A program made the position numbers and the translations under genes. The notes beneath the pieces were generated by a model. That model did not search any database. It saw only the letters and a program-made list of their open reading frames with translations, and was not told the origin of the DNA. A stretch of DNA of 64,000 nucleotides. It comes from Ridgeia piscesae. Lineage: Eukaryota > Annelida > Polychaeta > Sabellida > Siboglinidae. This document shows, piece by piece, positions 51,197-63,345 of the stretch. The stretch is from positions 226,501 to 290,500 of the forward strand of contig JAODUO010000640.1 in assembly GCA_025642075.2 (NCBI GenBank). The letters are read 5' to 3'. Positions within the stretch are counted from its first letter, which is position 1, and every line of letters starts with the position of its first letter.

Positions 51197-54100
51197 CTGA
51201 AATCAAAGACGTCATAATCACTCATGGTGGCTACTGGCAGAGAAGCCAGAAACACTGGCATGCACACACTTTCTATTGGTGTTGGTTATGCTATGGAGAC
51301 TGAAGAATTGTTAGACAGCAGCTATGACATTTGACACTCTGTAAAGAGAGATACGTCTGCTGGCAAACAAAGCATGACCCATCAATTCTGAATAATCGTA
51401 TTTACCCAACTCAACCAATAAAGACATTGCACCACTATATTTATTATGTTGGCATGTTAGTGATTTATAATTTTCCATAACATAATCTATGATAAAATAA
51501 CTTATTCCTGCAGAGCAAACCTGGCATATAATTTCAACACAGTTATTCTCCACAGACATATTCAAACTTGCATCCTAACTTATTTATAACTGTCGCAGCA
51601 ATTATATCTCCTGATAACTGTTGTAAAATATCTTTAGGGAAATCGAGAACAATGCATTTAAAAGGAATATTAAATAACCTAGATACAGGGCACTTTGAGA
51701 AGTATTGACCAAGTTGTGAGTGACCGTATGTTTGCTGACCTGAGAGAGAAGACATGAGAATTAGGTCACCATCGCCAGCAGTGGAAGAGACGAACTCAGG
51801 TGGTGACGAGGCTGAGATGACAAGATGGGAGGTGACAGCAGTGGCATCCATGTCTGACTCACTCACCTCCTCCGTCCCGTCAATTGTCTACAGACACACA
51901 GCAGTTTTCTCAGTCATTTCATAATTCAGTTCACAAGTGCCTGGAGAATAACTTGTCAAAATACGAGATGTTTTGCAAAACCTTACTTTATTTGATCATT
52001 AATAACAGGACCTTAAAACATACACCTAGAGGTCCAGACCAGTGACATATCATGATGTTCTTTGAAATCTTATTTGACCAATAATGACACAGATAGTTAG
52101 CAGTGATACTCCAGACCATGCATGCATATTTCTATGTGTAATGTTGTTAATTTGAAGCATGTTGAAAAGACAACAGCCAAATGTGTTGCCTTTAAGAGAT
52201 CTTATCCTACTCTGTTGCTGTACGTCTCTATCCCGTCCTCACTGGACTGTCACAACACTGTGCATTGTTTGTCTCACCTCGATGGCAAACGCATCCTCCA
52301 CTTTGATCTGCACCTGTTCACTGATGTCTCCAGCCTCTTCCTGCGGCTCTCCATCCTCATCCACCTCCTCCGTGAAGGATGACAGCTGATCAACCTGACA
52401 AGTGACTCCTACATGTGACAACTGATCGACCTCACAGGTGGCCCCAGCATGTGACATCTGATCACCCTCACAGGACACTCCTGGATGTGACAGTTGATCG
52501 ACCTCACATGAGATTTCTGGTTGTGATAAATGATCGACCTCATGTGAGACCCCTGGTTGTGACAGCTGATCCACCTCACACGAGCCCCCCGGATGTGACA
52601 GCTGATCCACCTCACACGAGCCCCCCGGATGTACCTCTTCTTCTGCAGCCATGGCCTCGAGGCCTGCAGCACAACAGCACGGCAACCTTAGACAGTTCCT
52701 CATCTCGACTCCAACATGCCTGATCCAGATGTAATGTATAAAGCTTATATAATTTGACAGCATTTCCAGAGAACTGTTTTAATGCATAACAAATATGTAA
52801 CACCGGCATAAATTGGACTAAATCAAAACTTAAACTGAGAAGTAGTCATATCAATAATGGTTAGTATACATGTTATTACTAAATACGTTTTTATTTACTA
52901 CCTATAAATAATGAAATAACTAACATAAATTACAATTATAAATTTGTTCTGCTGTTACTGTAAAGTTACAGCCACAAGAATACTACGGAGTTGACAACAT
53001 ACTCTCTGTGACGCTGCCTTGGTCTGTCATAGTTTCTTGCAAGTGCATCAGAGTGGCTGTGTCATCTGTGTCATCTGTGCCATTGCTGTGTTGATCATCT
53101 GTTGCCTGCAGGACGACGTGTTGTGGGTTCATGCGCACCATCACATTGGGAGTGGCCTTGAGGGATGGCTGTAAACACAGGGCCAAGTCAAGTGTGTTCA
53201 TGTGCACCATCACATTGGGAGTGGCCTTGAGGGACGGCTGTAAACACAGGGCCAAGTCAAGTGTGTTCATGTGCACCATCACATTGGGAGTGGCCTTGAG
53301 GGACGGCTGTAAACACAGGGCCAAGTCAAGTGTGTTCATGCGCACCATCACATTGGGAGTGGCTTTGAGGGATGGCTGTAAACACAGGGCCAAGTCAAGT
53401 GTGTTCATGCGCACCATCACATTGGGAGTGGCTTTGAGGGATGGCTGTAAACACAGGGCCAAGTCAAGTGTGTTCATGTGCACCATCACATTGGGAGTGG
53501 CCTTGAGGGACGGCTGTAAACACAGGGCCAAGTCAAGTGTGTTCATGCGCACCATCACATTGGGAGTGGCTTTGAGGGATGGCTGTAAACACAGGGCCAA
53601 GTCAAGTGTGTTCATGCGCACCATCACATTGGGAGTGGCTTTGAGGGATGGCTGTAAACACAGGGCCAAGTCAAGTGTGTTCATGTGCAACCATCACATT
53701 GGGAGTGGCCTTGAGGGACGGCTGTAAACACAGGGCCAAGTCAAGTGTGTTCATGTGCAACCATCACATTGGGAGTGGCCTTGAGGGATGGCTGTAAACA
53801 CAGGGCCAAGTCAAGTGTGTTCATGTGCAACCATCACATTGGGAGTGGCTTTGAGGGATGGCTGTAAACACAGGGCCAAGTCAAGTGTGTTCATGTGCAA
53901 CCATCACATTGGGAGTGGCCTTGAGGGATGGCTGTAAACACAGGGCCAAGTCAAGTGTGTTCATGTGCAACCATCACATTGGGAGTGGCCTTGAGGGATG
54001 GCTGTAAACACAGGGCCAAGTCAAGTGTGTTCATGTGTAACCATCACATTGGGAGTGGCTTTGAGGGATGGCTGTAAACACAGGGCCAAGTGAAGTGTGT

Positions 54101-57100
54101 TCATGTGCAACCATCACATTGGGAGTGGCCTTGAGGGACGGCTGTAAACACAGGGCCAAGTCAAGTGTGTTCATGTGCAACCATCACATTGGGAGTGGCC
54201 TTGAGGGACGGCTGTAAACACAGGGCCAAGTCAAGTGTGTTCATGTGAAACCATCACATTGGGAGTGGCCTTGAGGGACGGCTGTAAACACAGGGCCAAG
54301 TCAAGTGTGTTCATGTGCAACCATCACTGGGAGTGGCCTTGAGGACGGCTGTAAACACAGGGCCAAGTCAAGTGGTTCATGTGACCATCACATTGGAGTG
54401 GCCTTGAGGATGGCTGTAAACACAGGGCCAAGTCAAGTGTGTTCATGTGCAACCATCACATTGGGAGTGGCTTTGAGGGATGGCTGTAAACACAGGGCCA
54501 AGTCAAGTGTGTTCATGTGCAACCATCACATTGGGAGTGGCCTTGAGGGATGGCTGTAAACACAGGGCCAAGTCAAGTGTGTTCATGTGCAACCATCACA
54601 TTGGGAGTGGCCTTGAGGGATGGCTGTAAACACAGGGCCAAGTCAAGTGTGTTCATGTGTAACCATCACATTGGGAGTGGCTTTGAGGGATGGCTGTAAA
54701 CACAGGGCCAAGTGAAGTGTGTTCATGTGCAACCATCACATTGGGAGTGGCCTTGAGGGACGGCTGTAAACACAGGGCCAAGTCAAGTGTGTTCATGCGC
54801 ACCATCACATTGGGAGTGGCCTTGAGGGACGGCTGTAAACACAGGGCCAAGTGAAGTGTGTTCATGTGCAACCATCACATTGGGAGTGGCCTTGAGGGAC
54901 GGCTGTAAACACAGGGCCAAGTCAAGTGTGTTCATGCGCACCATCACATTGGGAGTGGCCTTGAGGGACGGCTGTAAACACAGGGCCAAGTCAAGTGTGT
55001 TCATGTGCAACCATCACATTGGGAGTGGCCTTGAGGGACGGCTGTAAACACAGGGCCAAGTCAAGTGTGTTCATGTGTAACCATCACATTGGGAGTGGCC
55101 TTGAGGGATGGTTGTAAACACAGGGCCAAGTGAAGTGTGTTCATGTGCAACCATCATACTGGGAGTGGCCTTGAGGGGCGGCTGTAAACACAGGGCCAAG
55201 TGAAGTATGTTCATGTGCAACCATCACATTGGGAGTGGCCTTGAGGGATGGCTGTAAACACAGGGCCAAGTCAAGTATGTTCATGTGCAACCATCACATT
55301 GGGAGTGGCCTTGAGGGACGGCTGTAAACACATGGCCAAGTGAAGTGTGTTCATGTGCAACCATCACATTGGGAGTGGCCTTGAGGGACAGCTGTAAACA
55401 CAGGGCCAAGTCAATTGTGTTCATGTGCAACCATCACATTGGGAGTGGCCTTGAGGGACGGCTGTAAACACAGGGCCAAGTCAAGTGTGTTCATGTGCAA
55501 CCATCACATTGGGAGTGGCCTTGAGGGACGGCTGTAAACACAGGGCCAAGTCAAGTGTGTTCATGTGTAACCATCACATTGGGAGTGGCCTTGAGGGATG
55601 GTTGTAAACACAGGGCCAAGTGAAGTGTGTTCATGTGCAACCATCATACTGGGAGTGGCCTTGAGGGGCGGCTGTAAACACAGGGCCAAGTGAAGTATGT
55701 TCATGTGCAACCATCACATTGGGAGTGGCCTTGAGGGATGGCTGTAAACACAGGGCCAAGTCAAGTGTGTTCATGTGCAACCATCACATTGGGAGTGGCC
55801 TTGAGGGATGGCTGTAAACACATGGCCAAGTGAAGTGTGTTCATGTGCAACCATCACATTGGGAGTGGCCTTGAGGGACAGCTGTAAACACAGGGCCAAG
55901 TCAATTGTGTTCATGTGCAACCATCACATTGGGAGTGGCCTTGAGGGACGGCTGTAAACACAGGGCCAAGTCAAGTGTGTTCATGTGCAACCATCACATT
56001 GGGAGTGGCCTTGAGGGACGGCTGTAAACACAGGGCCAAGTCAAGTGTGTTCATGTGCAATCATCAAATTGGGAGTGGCCTTGAGGGACGGCTGTAAACA
56101 CATGGCCAAGTGAAGTGTGTTCATGTGCAACCATCACATTGGGAGTGGCCTTGAGGGACAGCTGTAAACACAGGGCCAAGTCAATTGTGTTCATGTGCAA
56201 CCATCACATTGGGAGTGGCCTTGAGGGACGGCTGTAAACACAGGGCCAAGTCAAGTGTGTTCATGTGCAACCATCACATTGGGAGTGTTGGTGTATATGC
56301 ATATCCTGTGTCAAGGATATGGTGTGGACTATGATGTGGTCAGACTCACCTGTGTCAGGGGCAGGGTGTGGTCTATGATGTGATCAGACTCACCTGTGTC
56401 AGGGATAGGGCGTGGACTGTGATGTGATCACACTCACCTGCGTTAGGGACAGAGTGTGGACTATGATGTGGTCAGACTCACCTGTGTCAAGGACAGAGTG
56501 TGGACTATCATGTCGTTAGACTCACCTGTGTCAGGGATAGATTCTGGACGATGATGTGGTCAGACTCACCTGTGTCAGGGATAGAGTGTGGACTATGATG
56601 TGGTCAGACTCACCTGTGTCAGGGATAGATTCTGGTCTTTGATGTGGTCAGACTCACCTGTGTCAGGGGCAGGGTGTGGACTATGATGTGGTCAGACTCA
56701 CCTGTGTCAGGGGCAGGGTGTGGACTATGATGTGGTCAGAGGTCATGTTGGCGGTGGTGAAGGAGAGGGCGGGGTTGCTGTGGGGTTGGGTGATGAGGAA
56801 GGTGCCCTGCGCCTGTGTGCTGCCTGTTGTGGGGTTGTAACCCTGCACAACCTCGTATGTCTGGTAGGTGCTGCCACCCCCGTCATCCAAGGCAGGACTG
56901 CCATCTGGAAGGAGAGAGAGACATGTGAATGTGTTACTTGGCCACAGAGTCAGTGACTACCTCTGGGTAGCACCTGCATGACAACAGTTTGTTGAAGGAT
57001 TCCTTCCAAATTAGTCAGTACGATATAAAGCGTCATCAGAGAAATAATTATGATATGTCAAGTATCCATACAATATAACAGCACAGCAAAGAATCATATA

Positions 57101-60100
57101 CACTTACGACATGTCAGATATATTACATATGAAAACCAGTTACAATATATTGGTATAACATTAATTTAAATGTCATTTTGTGTTATCATATCTATGTGAC
57201 ATAATCTCACCTGCAGTTAACATGGGGATGGTGATGATGTTGGGGACAACATTAACTTGTGGGAAGTCGATCTGTTGCAGCTTGAGCAGGCCCCCAGCCC
57301 CCTTCACCCCCCGCAGCTGGTTGTGGGCATTGCGAACATATTCCACAATCTCTACAACACCACCAGAAATAATGGCCATGATCAGTGATCAACTTCATGG
57401 GAATTAGGCCACAATTAACACAGAATAGTGTAATGATGATGTACTGTAGAGTGAAGAACACCTAAGACTGAGACAAAATGAGTGACCGAGTGAAGGAGCA
57501 GTCATCTACTTGAAAACACAAGTCTGCCAATTTGATCCACAGATCAGGAAGGAGAGACACTACACAGGGCTGGGAATCAGAGACATTACACAGACCTGGG
57601 AAGGAGAGACACTACACAGGGCTGGGAATCAGAGACATTACACAGACCTGGGAAGGAGAGACACTACACAGGGCTGGGAATCAGAGACATTACACAGACC
57701 TGGGAAGGAGAGACACTACACAGGGCTGGGAATCAGAGACAGTACACAGACCTGGGAAGGAGAGACACTACACAGGGCTGGGAATCAGAGACATTACACA
57801 GACCTGGGAAGGAGAGACACTACACAGGGCTGGGAATCAGAGACATTACACAGACCTGGGAAGGAGAGACACTACACAGACCTGGGAATTAGAGACACTA
57901 CACAGACCTGGGAAGGAGAGACACTACAGGTCTGGGAAGGAGAGACACCACACAGACCTGGGAAGGAGAGACACTACACAGGGCTGGGAATCAGAGACAT
58001 TACACAGACCTGGGAAGGAGAGACACTACACAGACCTGGGAATTAGAGACACTACACAGACCTGGGAAGGAGAGACACTACAGGTCTGGGAAGGAGAGAC
58101 ACCACACAGACCTGGGAAGGAGAGACATTACACAGGGCTGGGAATCAGAGACATTACACAGACCTGGGAAGGAGAGACACTACACAGACCTGGGAATTAG
58201 AGACACTACACAGACCTGGGAAGGAGAGACACTACAGGTCTGGGAAGGAGAGACACCACACAGACCTGGGAAGGAGAGAGACACTACACAGACCTGGGAA
58301 GGAGAGAGGCACTATAAAACACTACACAGACCTGGGAAGGAAAGAGACACTACACAGACCTGGGAAGGAGATACACTACACAGACCTGGGAAGGAGAGAG
58401 ACACTACACAAACCTGGGAAGGAGATACACTACACAGACCTGGGAAGGAGAGAGACACTACACAGACCTGGGAAGGAAAGAGACACTACACAGACCTGGG
58501 AAGGAAAGAGACACTACACAGACCTGGGAAGGAGAGACACTACACAAACCTGGGAAGGAGATACACTACACAGACCTGGGAAGGAGAGACACTACACAGA
58601 CCTGGAAAGGAGGAGAGACACTACACAGACCTGGGAAGGAGAGACACTATACAGACCTGGGAATGAGAAAGACACCACACAGACCTAGGAAGGAGAGAGA
58701 CACTACACAGACCTGGGAAGGAGAGACACTATACAGACCTGGGAATGAGAAAGACACTACACAGACTTGGGAAGGAGAGACACTACACAGACCTGGGAAG
58801 GAGAGACACTACACAGACCTGGGAAGGAAAGAGACACTACACAAACCTGGGAAGGAGATACACTACACAGACCTGGGAAGGAGAGACACTACACAGACCT
58901 GGGAAGGAAAGAGACACTACATAGACCTGGGAAGGAAAGAGACACTACACAGACCTGGGAAGGAGAGACACTACACAGACCTGGGAAGGAAAGAGACACT
59001 ACACAGACCTGGGAAGGAGAGACACTACACAAACCTGGGAAGGAGATACACTACACAGACCTGGGAAGGAGAGAGACACTACACAAACCTGGGAAGGAGA
59101 GACACTACACAGACCTGGAAAGAGACACTACACAAACCTGGGAGGAGAGACACTACACAGACCTGGGAAGGAGAGACACTATACAGACCTGGGAATGAGA
59201 AAGACACCACACAGACCTAGGAAGGAGAGAGACACTACACAGACCTGGGAAGGAGAGACACTATACAGACCTGGGAATGAGAAAGACACCACACAGACCT
59301 AGGAAAGAGAGAGACACTACACAGACCTGGGAAGGAGAGACACTATACAGACCTGGGAATGAGAAAGACACTACACAGACTTGGGAAGGAGAGACACTAC
59401 ACAGACCTGGGAAGGAGAGACACTACACAGACCTGGGAAGGAAAGAGACACTACACATACCTGGAAAGGAGAGCATCTGGTACTCTGGCACGTGTCTCTT
59501 CATTGACCACCACTTGCCTCGCAGCCATTGGGGGGATCTCACACTGCAACATATCACACAGAGTAAGCACCACAGCCAAGCGTCGACTTGTATTTAGCAC
59601 ATCAATGAGTGTAGAGAATTGAGTGAGAGATGCAGGTGACGCAGGGAAAGAAGCACTGACCTGCTCCAGTCTTTGGCGAGCTGTGACCAGTCAATCTGAG
59701 TCTCATCCACCAGCCCGGTCTCAGCAATTCTACAAACACACATGGTCTCTCAACACTCTACATAATCTATCAACACTCTATATAATCTCTCAACACTTTA
59801 CACAATCTCTCAACACTCTACAAAATATCTCACCACTCCACACAATCTCTCAAGACTCTACACAATCTCTCCCAATTCAACACAATCTCTCACCACTCCA
59901 CACATTTTCTCACCATACCACACAATCTCTCACTGCTCTACACCTTCTCTCAACACTCTACACCATCTCTTAACACTCTACACCATCTCTCACCACTACA
60001 CACAATCTCTCAACACTCCACACAATCTCTCAACACTCCACACAATCTCTCACCATTCCACACAATCTCTCACCATTCCACACAATCTCTCACCATTCCA

Positions 60101-63100
60101 CACAATCTCTCACCTCTCCAAACAATCTCTCCACACTCCACACAATCTCACAACACTCCACACTATCTCAACACTCTGGACAAACTTTCAACATTCCACA
60201 TAATCACTCAACACTTGAGACAGTCTCTCAACACACCACATGATATCTCAACACTCCACACAATCTCTCAACACAACATGACAGACATAACAGCAGTAGA
60301 ATGTCATGTAAAGTGTAAATACTGATGTAGGTGAGTACTTATTGAGCAGAAGAATGTCGTCATCCCGGGTCCACTCCGAGCCCCCCGTCTGCTTCCAGTT
60401 CAAGTAGTTCAGCCATTTGGTACGACACTGCTTCTCTGACCGCGTTGCAACCTTCTCCGCTACCGATGCCCAAGACAGTCCACTTGTAATGTTTTCCCCT
60501 AGAAAAAGGAACAATGCATGTTTCATTAGGCATCATTATCATATGCAAATATGGCAATAGCTATTCTGAATTTCAGACTTCTGTTTACCAACAAAATAGT
60601 ACAATGTGATATCTGTCTTGCCTGGCCATAAAACTCATACACAATCTTACCTGGCCATCCTCCAGACAATTCTTACACAATCTTACCTGGCCATACTCCA
60701 TACAACTCATACACAATCTTACCTGGCCATCCTCCAGACAATTCTTACACAATCTTACCTGGCCATACTCCATACAACTCATACACAATCTTACCTGGCC
60801 ATACTCCATACAACTCATACACAATCTTACCTGGCCATACTCCAGACAACTCATACACAATCTTACCTAGCTATACTCCAGACAACTCATACACAATCTT
60901 ACCTGGCCATACTCCATACAACTCATACATAATCTTACCTGGCCATACTCCAGACAACTTGTACACAATCTTACCTGGCCGAACGCCAGACAACTTGTAC
61001 ACAATCTTACCTGGCCGTACTCCAGACAACTTGTACACAATCTTACCTGGCCATACTCCAGACAACTTGTACACACTCTTACCTGGCCGTACTCCAGACA
61101 ACTTGTACACACTCTTACCTGGCCATACTCCAGACAACTTGTACACAATCTTACCTGGCCGTACTCCAGACAACTTGTACACAATCTTACCTAGCCGTAC
61201 TCCAGACACCTTGTACAAATCTTACCTGGCCGTACTCCAGAAAACTTGTACACAATCTTACCTGGCCGTATTCCAGACAACTCATACACAATCTTACCTG
61301 GCCGTACTCCAGACAACTTGTACACAATCTTACCTGGCCGTATTCCAGACAACTCATACACAATCTTACCTGGCCGTACTCCAGACAACTTGTACACAAT
61401 CTTACCTGGCCGTACTCCAGACAACTTGTACACAATCTTACCTGGCCGTACTCCAGACAACTTGTACAAATCTTACCTGGCCGTACTCCAGAAAACTTGT
61501 ACACAATCTTACCTGGCCGTATTCCAGACAACTCATACACAATCTTACCTGGCCGTACTCCAGACAACTTGTACACAATCTTACCTGGCCGTACTCCAGA
61601 CAACTTGTACACAGCTGCAGCAAGCCTCGTCTCTTCTTCAGGCAGCCATTTGCCTGTCAGACAAATCATGAATATGTCACATACAGATAATCTGATACAA
61701 AACACTCAAGTGGGAATAGTTGAGGATATAGAACTACTTTATAATAACATGATCGCAATGATACTTTTGTTCAATTAAGCTGATTATTTCTATACAGACT
61801 GTACCTCATATCATGTGGTTTATACATTTCTAGAGAGGTAAAATTCAAAAATACTACTGATGATGACCGACAAAATTTTTACTTCATATTTGAAGCCTGA
61901 ATGTAGAGACAGCCAGTGACGAGCATTACCATTATTAAATGCAGATCAGCTGCTCTGCATTATATACTAGTCTACGTTAGATATTAACATGCAATTGACT
62001 AATGAATCACATACCAAACAAATTTTCATAATAAATGCGTTTGCTTATGAACTATCGTGGCCACCACGATGAACAATTACGTTACAAGATACACCTAAAT
62101 GTAGTAAATTAGAATTCCATATAATTTGGTGCTTACATATCCTGGAATTTGTTTTATAGTTTGTTTATAAATATCATGCAGCCATGACTGGAGTGTCAGG
62201 ACTTACCTGAGTTACACGTGTCCTTCATGAGTCGACACCTGTCTTTGACGGAGGAGGCACTGCGGCCAAGGGAGGCTCCGATACTTGCCCAGTCGCTGCC
62301 GTGCTTTGTGCGCAGTCTGAAGTCATACAACCAATGTTGCTCATTTAGTCATATCAACATCACCAGTAGTCAGGACAGGTAGCTGGTGCTATATACATCA
62401 TTGCCAATTCATTATTACAGTGTGTGTTTTTACACAAAGTAGTACAATACAATAAAATGTACATATTTCTATTGCATCCTGTTCTGACTAAACTGTTGAA
62501 AATTCATTAAAACATATCATGCATACCAAAAAAATCAAAACAAAAAAAACTAGGATATATTTCTCTATAAACAAACTATGGAAAATGTAAACTAGATGTC
62601 TCCTATATGATAAATTCATATAAAGAAATTATTTAAAATAAACTATTAATCGCTGAGCCATAGAACATACATTACTGTAACTAAACATTTTGCTTGCAAC
62701 TCACAGTTTGAGTTGCATAATCTCCTCCTGTGAGTATTTGCCGATGTGGTTCTTCTGGTCGTACATGCGGATCACACGACGGTAGACAGAGAACAGTGGC
62801 CTCTGCAGGCCACGAGCAATTGTACGGTAGAAATCTTTGCGTTCGTCTTTCGACATCTCAAATACAATCATTGTTGGATCAGTAATTGAATTTTGCTGCA
62901 ACAGATAGAAAAAGGAAGCTGTAGATAATAATTTATATTCACCCTTTTATTAGAACACTGATGTAGTATTAACCAGATGCAGACACAAGTGATGGCTGGT
63001 GATGCCTGTGTTACACTTGCAAGTGCTTGTGTCTCTTCTAGCACAGCTTTCTCATTCAAATGTTTATTTAAGAAAGATTTTTTCTTATACTGCCTCCTAC

Positions 63101-63345
63101 TACAGTATTCTATTTAAGTCAAGTAATTGCACACCTGATGCAGTGAAACAGGGTTGAAGGCAAAATATACAGTTGTCATCACTTAAAATATGTCATCACT
63201 GTAGAGAGTAGAGACAGATGTTTGGTTAGTGAGACACAGAACTGAGGCAGTAAAATAGAGTTCAAGGTCCACTCACTTTGCAATAGTTGGCAATGTTGGC
63301 CTGAAGTAGTTCAACCTCCTCCTTTGTCCATTGTCCTTGCTTCCA
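51084..63345 (-). CDS. DMTF1: Cyclin D-binding Myb-like transcription factor 1, 13 exons, 5' part outside window
   Basis: DMTF1 (DMP1) is a nuclear transcription factor that binds DNA through a central Myb region and in mammals activates ARF and binds D cyclins. Joined exons in transcript order: 63345-63277, 62895-62705, 62316-62207, 61653-61585, 60498-60339, 59729-59661, 59543-59461, 57351-57211, 56904-56702, 53168-53003, 52663-52278, 51887-51740, 51196-51084. All are GT-AG, phases agree, 635 residues plus TAA. Landmarks: MSKDERKDFYRTIA, RPLFSVYRRVIRMYD, GRSASSVKDRCRLMKDTC, SEKQCRTKWLNYLNWKQ, RSPQWLRGKWW, then a variable activation region and the C-terminal DPMLTSSDSTDLIGSS. The N-terminal acidic region of the family is missing because the gene runs off the right edge. 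A coding minisatellite in exon k is unusual. Confidence 0.93.
51740..51887 (-). CDS. DMTF1: DMTF1 exon l
   Basis: Acceptor gtctgtag, donor gtcagc. Encodes TIDGTEEVSESDMDATA and a Ser/Ala-rich stretch, in the position of the family TIDDETILIV block. Confidence 0.83.
52278..52663 (-). CDS. DMTF1: DMTF1 exon k with coding 12-residue repeats
   Basis: Acceptor tgctgcag, donor gtgaga, 386 bases. After MAAEEE it holds seven tandem 12-residue repeats of the type HPGGSCEVDQLS, diverging toward the 3' end, then an acidic segment and EQVQIKVEDAF, which resembles a SUMO-acceptor context (IKVE). No such repeat is known to me in vertebrate DMTF1. Confidence 0.85.
53003..53168 (-). CDS. DMTF1: DMTF1 exon j
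   Basis: Acceptor tgtttacag; encodes SLKATPNVMVRMNPQHVVLQ and a Thr/Asp run. I place the donor at A|gtatgt (exon end 53003) because it alone joins the next exon in frame; reading on gives a TAG 18-20 bases later. The 5' edge is repeated in tandem upstream. Confidence 0.8.
53169..56283 (-). repeat. 69/70-bp acceptor array before DMTF1 exon j
   Basis: About 44 units. On the - strand each reads CTTGGCCCTGTGTTTACAG then CCGTCCCTCAAGGCCACTCC and CAATGTGATGGT: the acceptor and first 32 bases of exon j. The eight units nearest the exon are 69 bp, keeping one frame open; units farther away are 70 bp because of one inserted base. Confidence 0.97.
56284..56701 (-). repeat. 44-bp donor array after DMTF1 exon i
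   Basis: About nine units. Each is 39 bases of the exon i end (TCTGACCACATCATAGTCCA through CCCCTGACACAG) plus gtgag, so the donor GTGAGT recurs in every unit. Confidence 0.95.
56702..56904 (-). CDS. DMTF1: DMTF1 exon i (activation region)
   Basis: Acceptor ctctccttccag, donor gtgagt. Encodes a Thr/Gln/Ser-rich stretch ending SDHIIVHTLPLTQ, similar to the family IIVHAL segment. Its last 39 bases are repeated in the array downstream. Confidence 0.85.
57211..57351 (-). CDS. DMTF1: DMTF1 exon h
   Basis: Acceptor gttgtag, donor gtgaga, phases 1 to 1. Encodes EIVEYVRNAHNQLRGVKGAG and FPQVNVVPNIITIP; DMTF1 orthologues have a helical segment then a hydrophobic low-complexity region here. Confidence 0.85.
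57540..59460 (-). repeat. 26-bp donor array after DMTF1 exon g
   Basis: About 72 units. On the - strand CTCTCCTTCCCAG|GTCTGTGTAGTGT, a near copy of the exon g end CTCTCCTTTCCAG and its donor gtatgtgtagtgt. The right two-thirds hold mixed subtypes and the left third a two-unit composite with GGGCTGGGAATCAGAGACAT. Confidence 0.96.
59461..59543 (-). CDS. DMTF1: DMTF1 exon g
   Basis: Acceptor gttgcag, donor gtatgt. Encodes VRSPQWLRGKWWSMKRHV, the last Myb helix. Its 3' edge CTCTCCTTTCCAG plus donor seeds the 26-bp array downstream. Confidence 0.93.
59661..59729 (-). CDS. DMTF1: DMTF1 exon f
   Basis: Acceptor gtttgtag, donor gtcagt. Encodes IAETGLVDETQIDWSQLAKD, matching the family block IAEL..ADENDINWDLLAE. 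Confidence 0.92.
59738..60285 (-). repeat. ~20-bp minisatellite, DMTF1 intron e
   Basis: About 27 loose units ACACTCCACACAATCTCTCA on the + strand. It lies just upstream of the exon f acceptor but does not copy exon sequence. Confidence 0.92.
60339..60498 (-). CDS. DMTF1: DMTF1 exon e (Myb repeat)
   Basis: Acceptor tttttctag, donor gtactc. Encodes LSWASVAEKVATRSEKQCR, TKWLNYLNWKQTGG and EWTRDDDILLLN, covering the end of one Myb repeat and the start of the next. Confidence 0.96.
60630..61584 (-). repeat. 36-bp donor array after DMTF1 exon d
   Basis: About 26 units. On the - strand each is gtaagatt plus GTGTACAAGTTGTCTGGAGT and ACGGCCAG, the last 28 bases of exon d, again followed by gtaagatt. 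As 36 is a multiple of 3, the reading frame of exon d stays open through the first copies (YKLSGVRPGKIV repeated) until a 35-bp unit shifts it. Units far from the exon differ more. Confidence 0.97.
61585..61653 (-). CDS. DMTF1: DMTF1 exon d (Myb repeat start)
   Basis: Acceptor tctgacag, donor gtaaga. Encodes GKWLPEEETRLAAAVYKLSG. Its last 28 bases plus gtaagatt are the unit of the array that follows; the first array copies stay open in the same frame. Confidence 0.92.
61654..62206 (-). other. DMTF1 intron c, unique
   Basis: AT-rich intron with no tandem array or element seen; one of the few plain introns here. Confidence 0.6.
62207..62316 (-). CDS. DMTF1: DMTF1 exon c (Myb repeat)
   Basis: Acceptor acttcag, donor gtaagt. 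Encodes HGSDWASIGASLGRSASSVK and DRCRLMKDTC: the W and recognition-helix half of a Myb repeat. Confidence 0.95.
62705..62895 (-). CDS. DMTF1: DMTF1 exon b
   Basis: Acceptor tctgttgcag, donor gtgagt, phase 2 exit. Encodes FEMSKDERKDFYRTIA, RPLFSVYRRVIRMYD and HIGKYSQEEI, the most conserved DMTF1 block. Confidence 0.96.
63277..63345 (-). CDS. DMTF1: DMTF1 exon a (first in window)
   Basis: Encodes WKQGQWTKEEVELLQANIAN, the family's entry into the Myb-like region (WKQG.WTKEE). Acceptor gtcaccag is supplied by the edge of the adjacent ~58-bp array; donor gtgagt. Confidence 0.88.

Noticed and set aside
52983..53690. 235-codon - strand ORF as a separate repeat protein gene
   Set aside because: Its C-terminal part is DMTF1 exon j; the upstream repeats each carry an intron 3' end with an acceptor, so the simplest reading is intronic.
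57532..59597. Long + strand ORFs with GRRDTTQTWE repeats
   Set aside because: Antisense translation of the 26-bp array in DMTF1.
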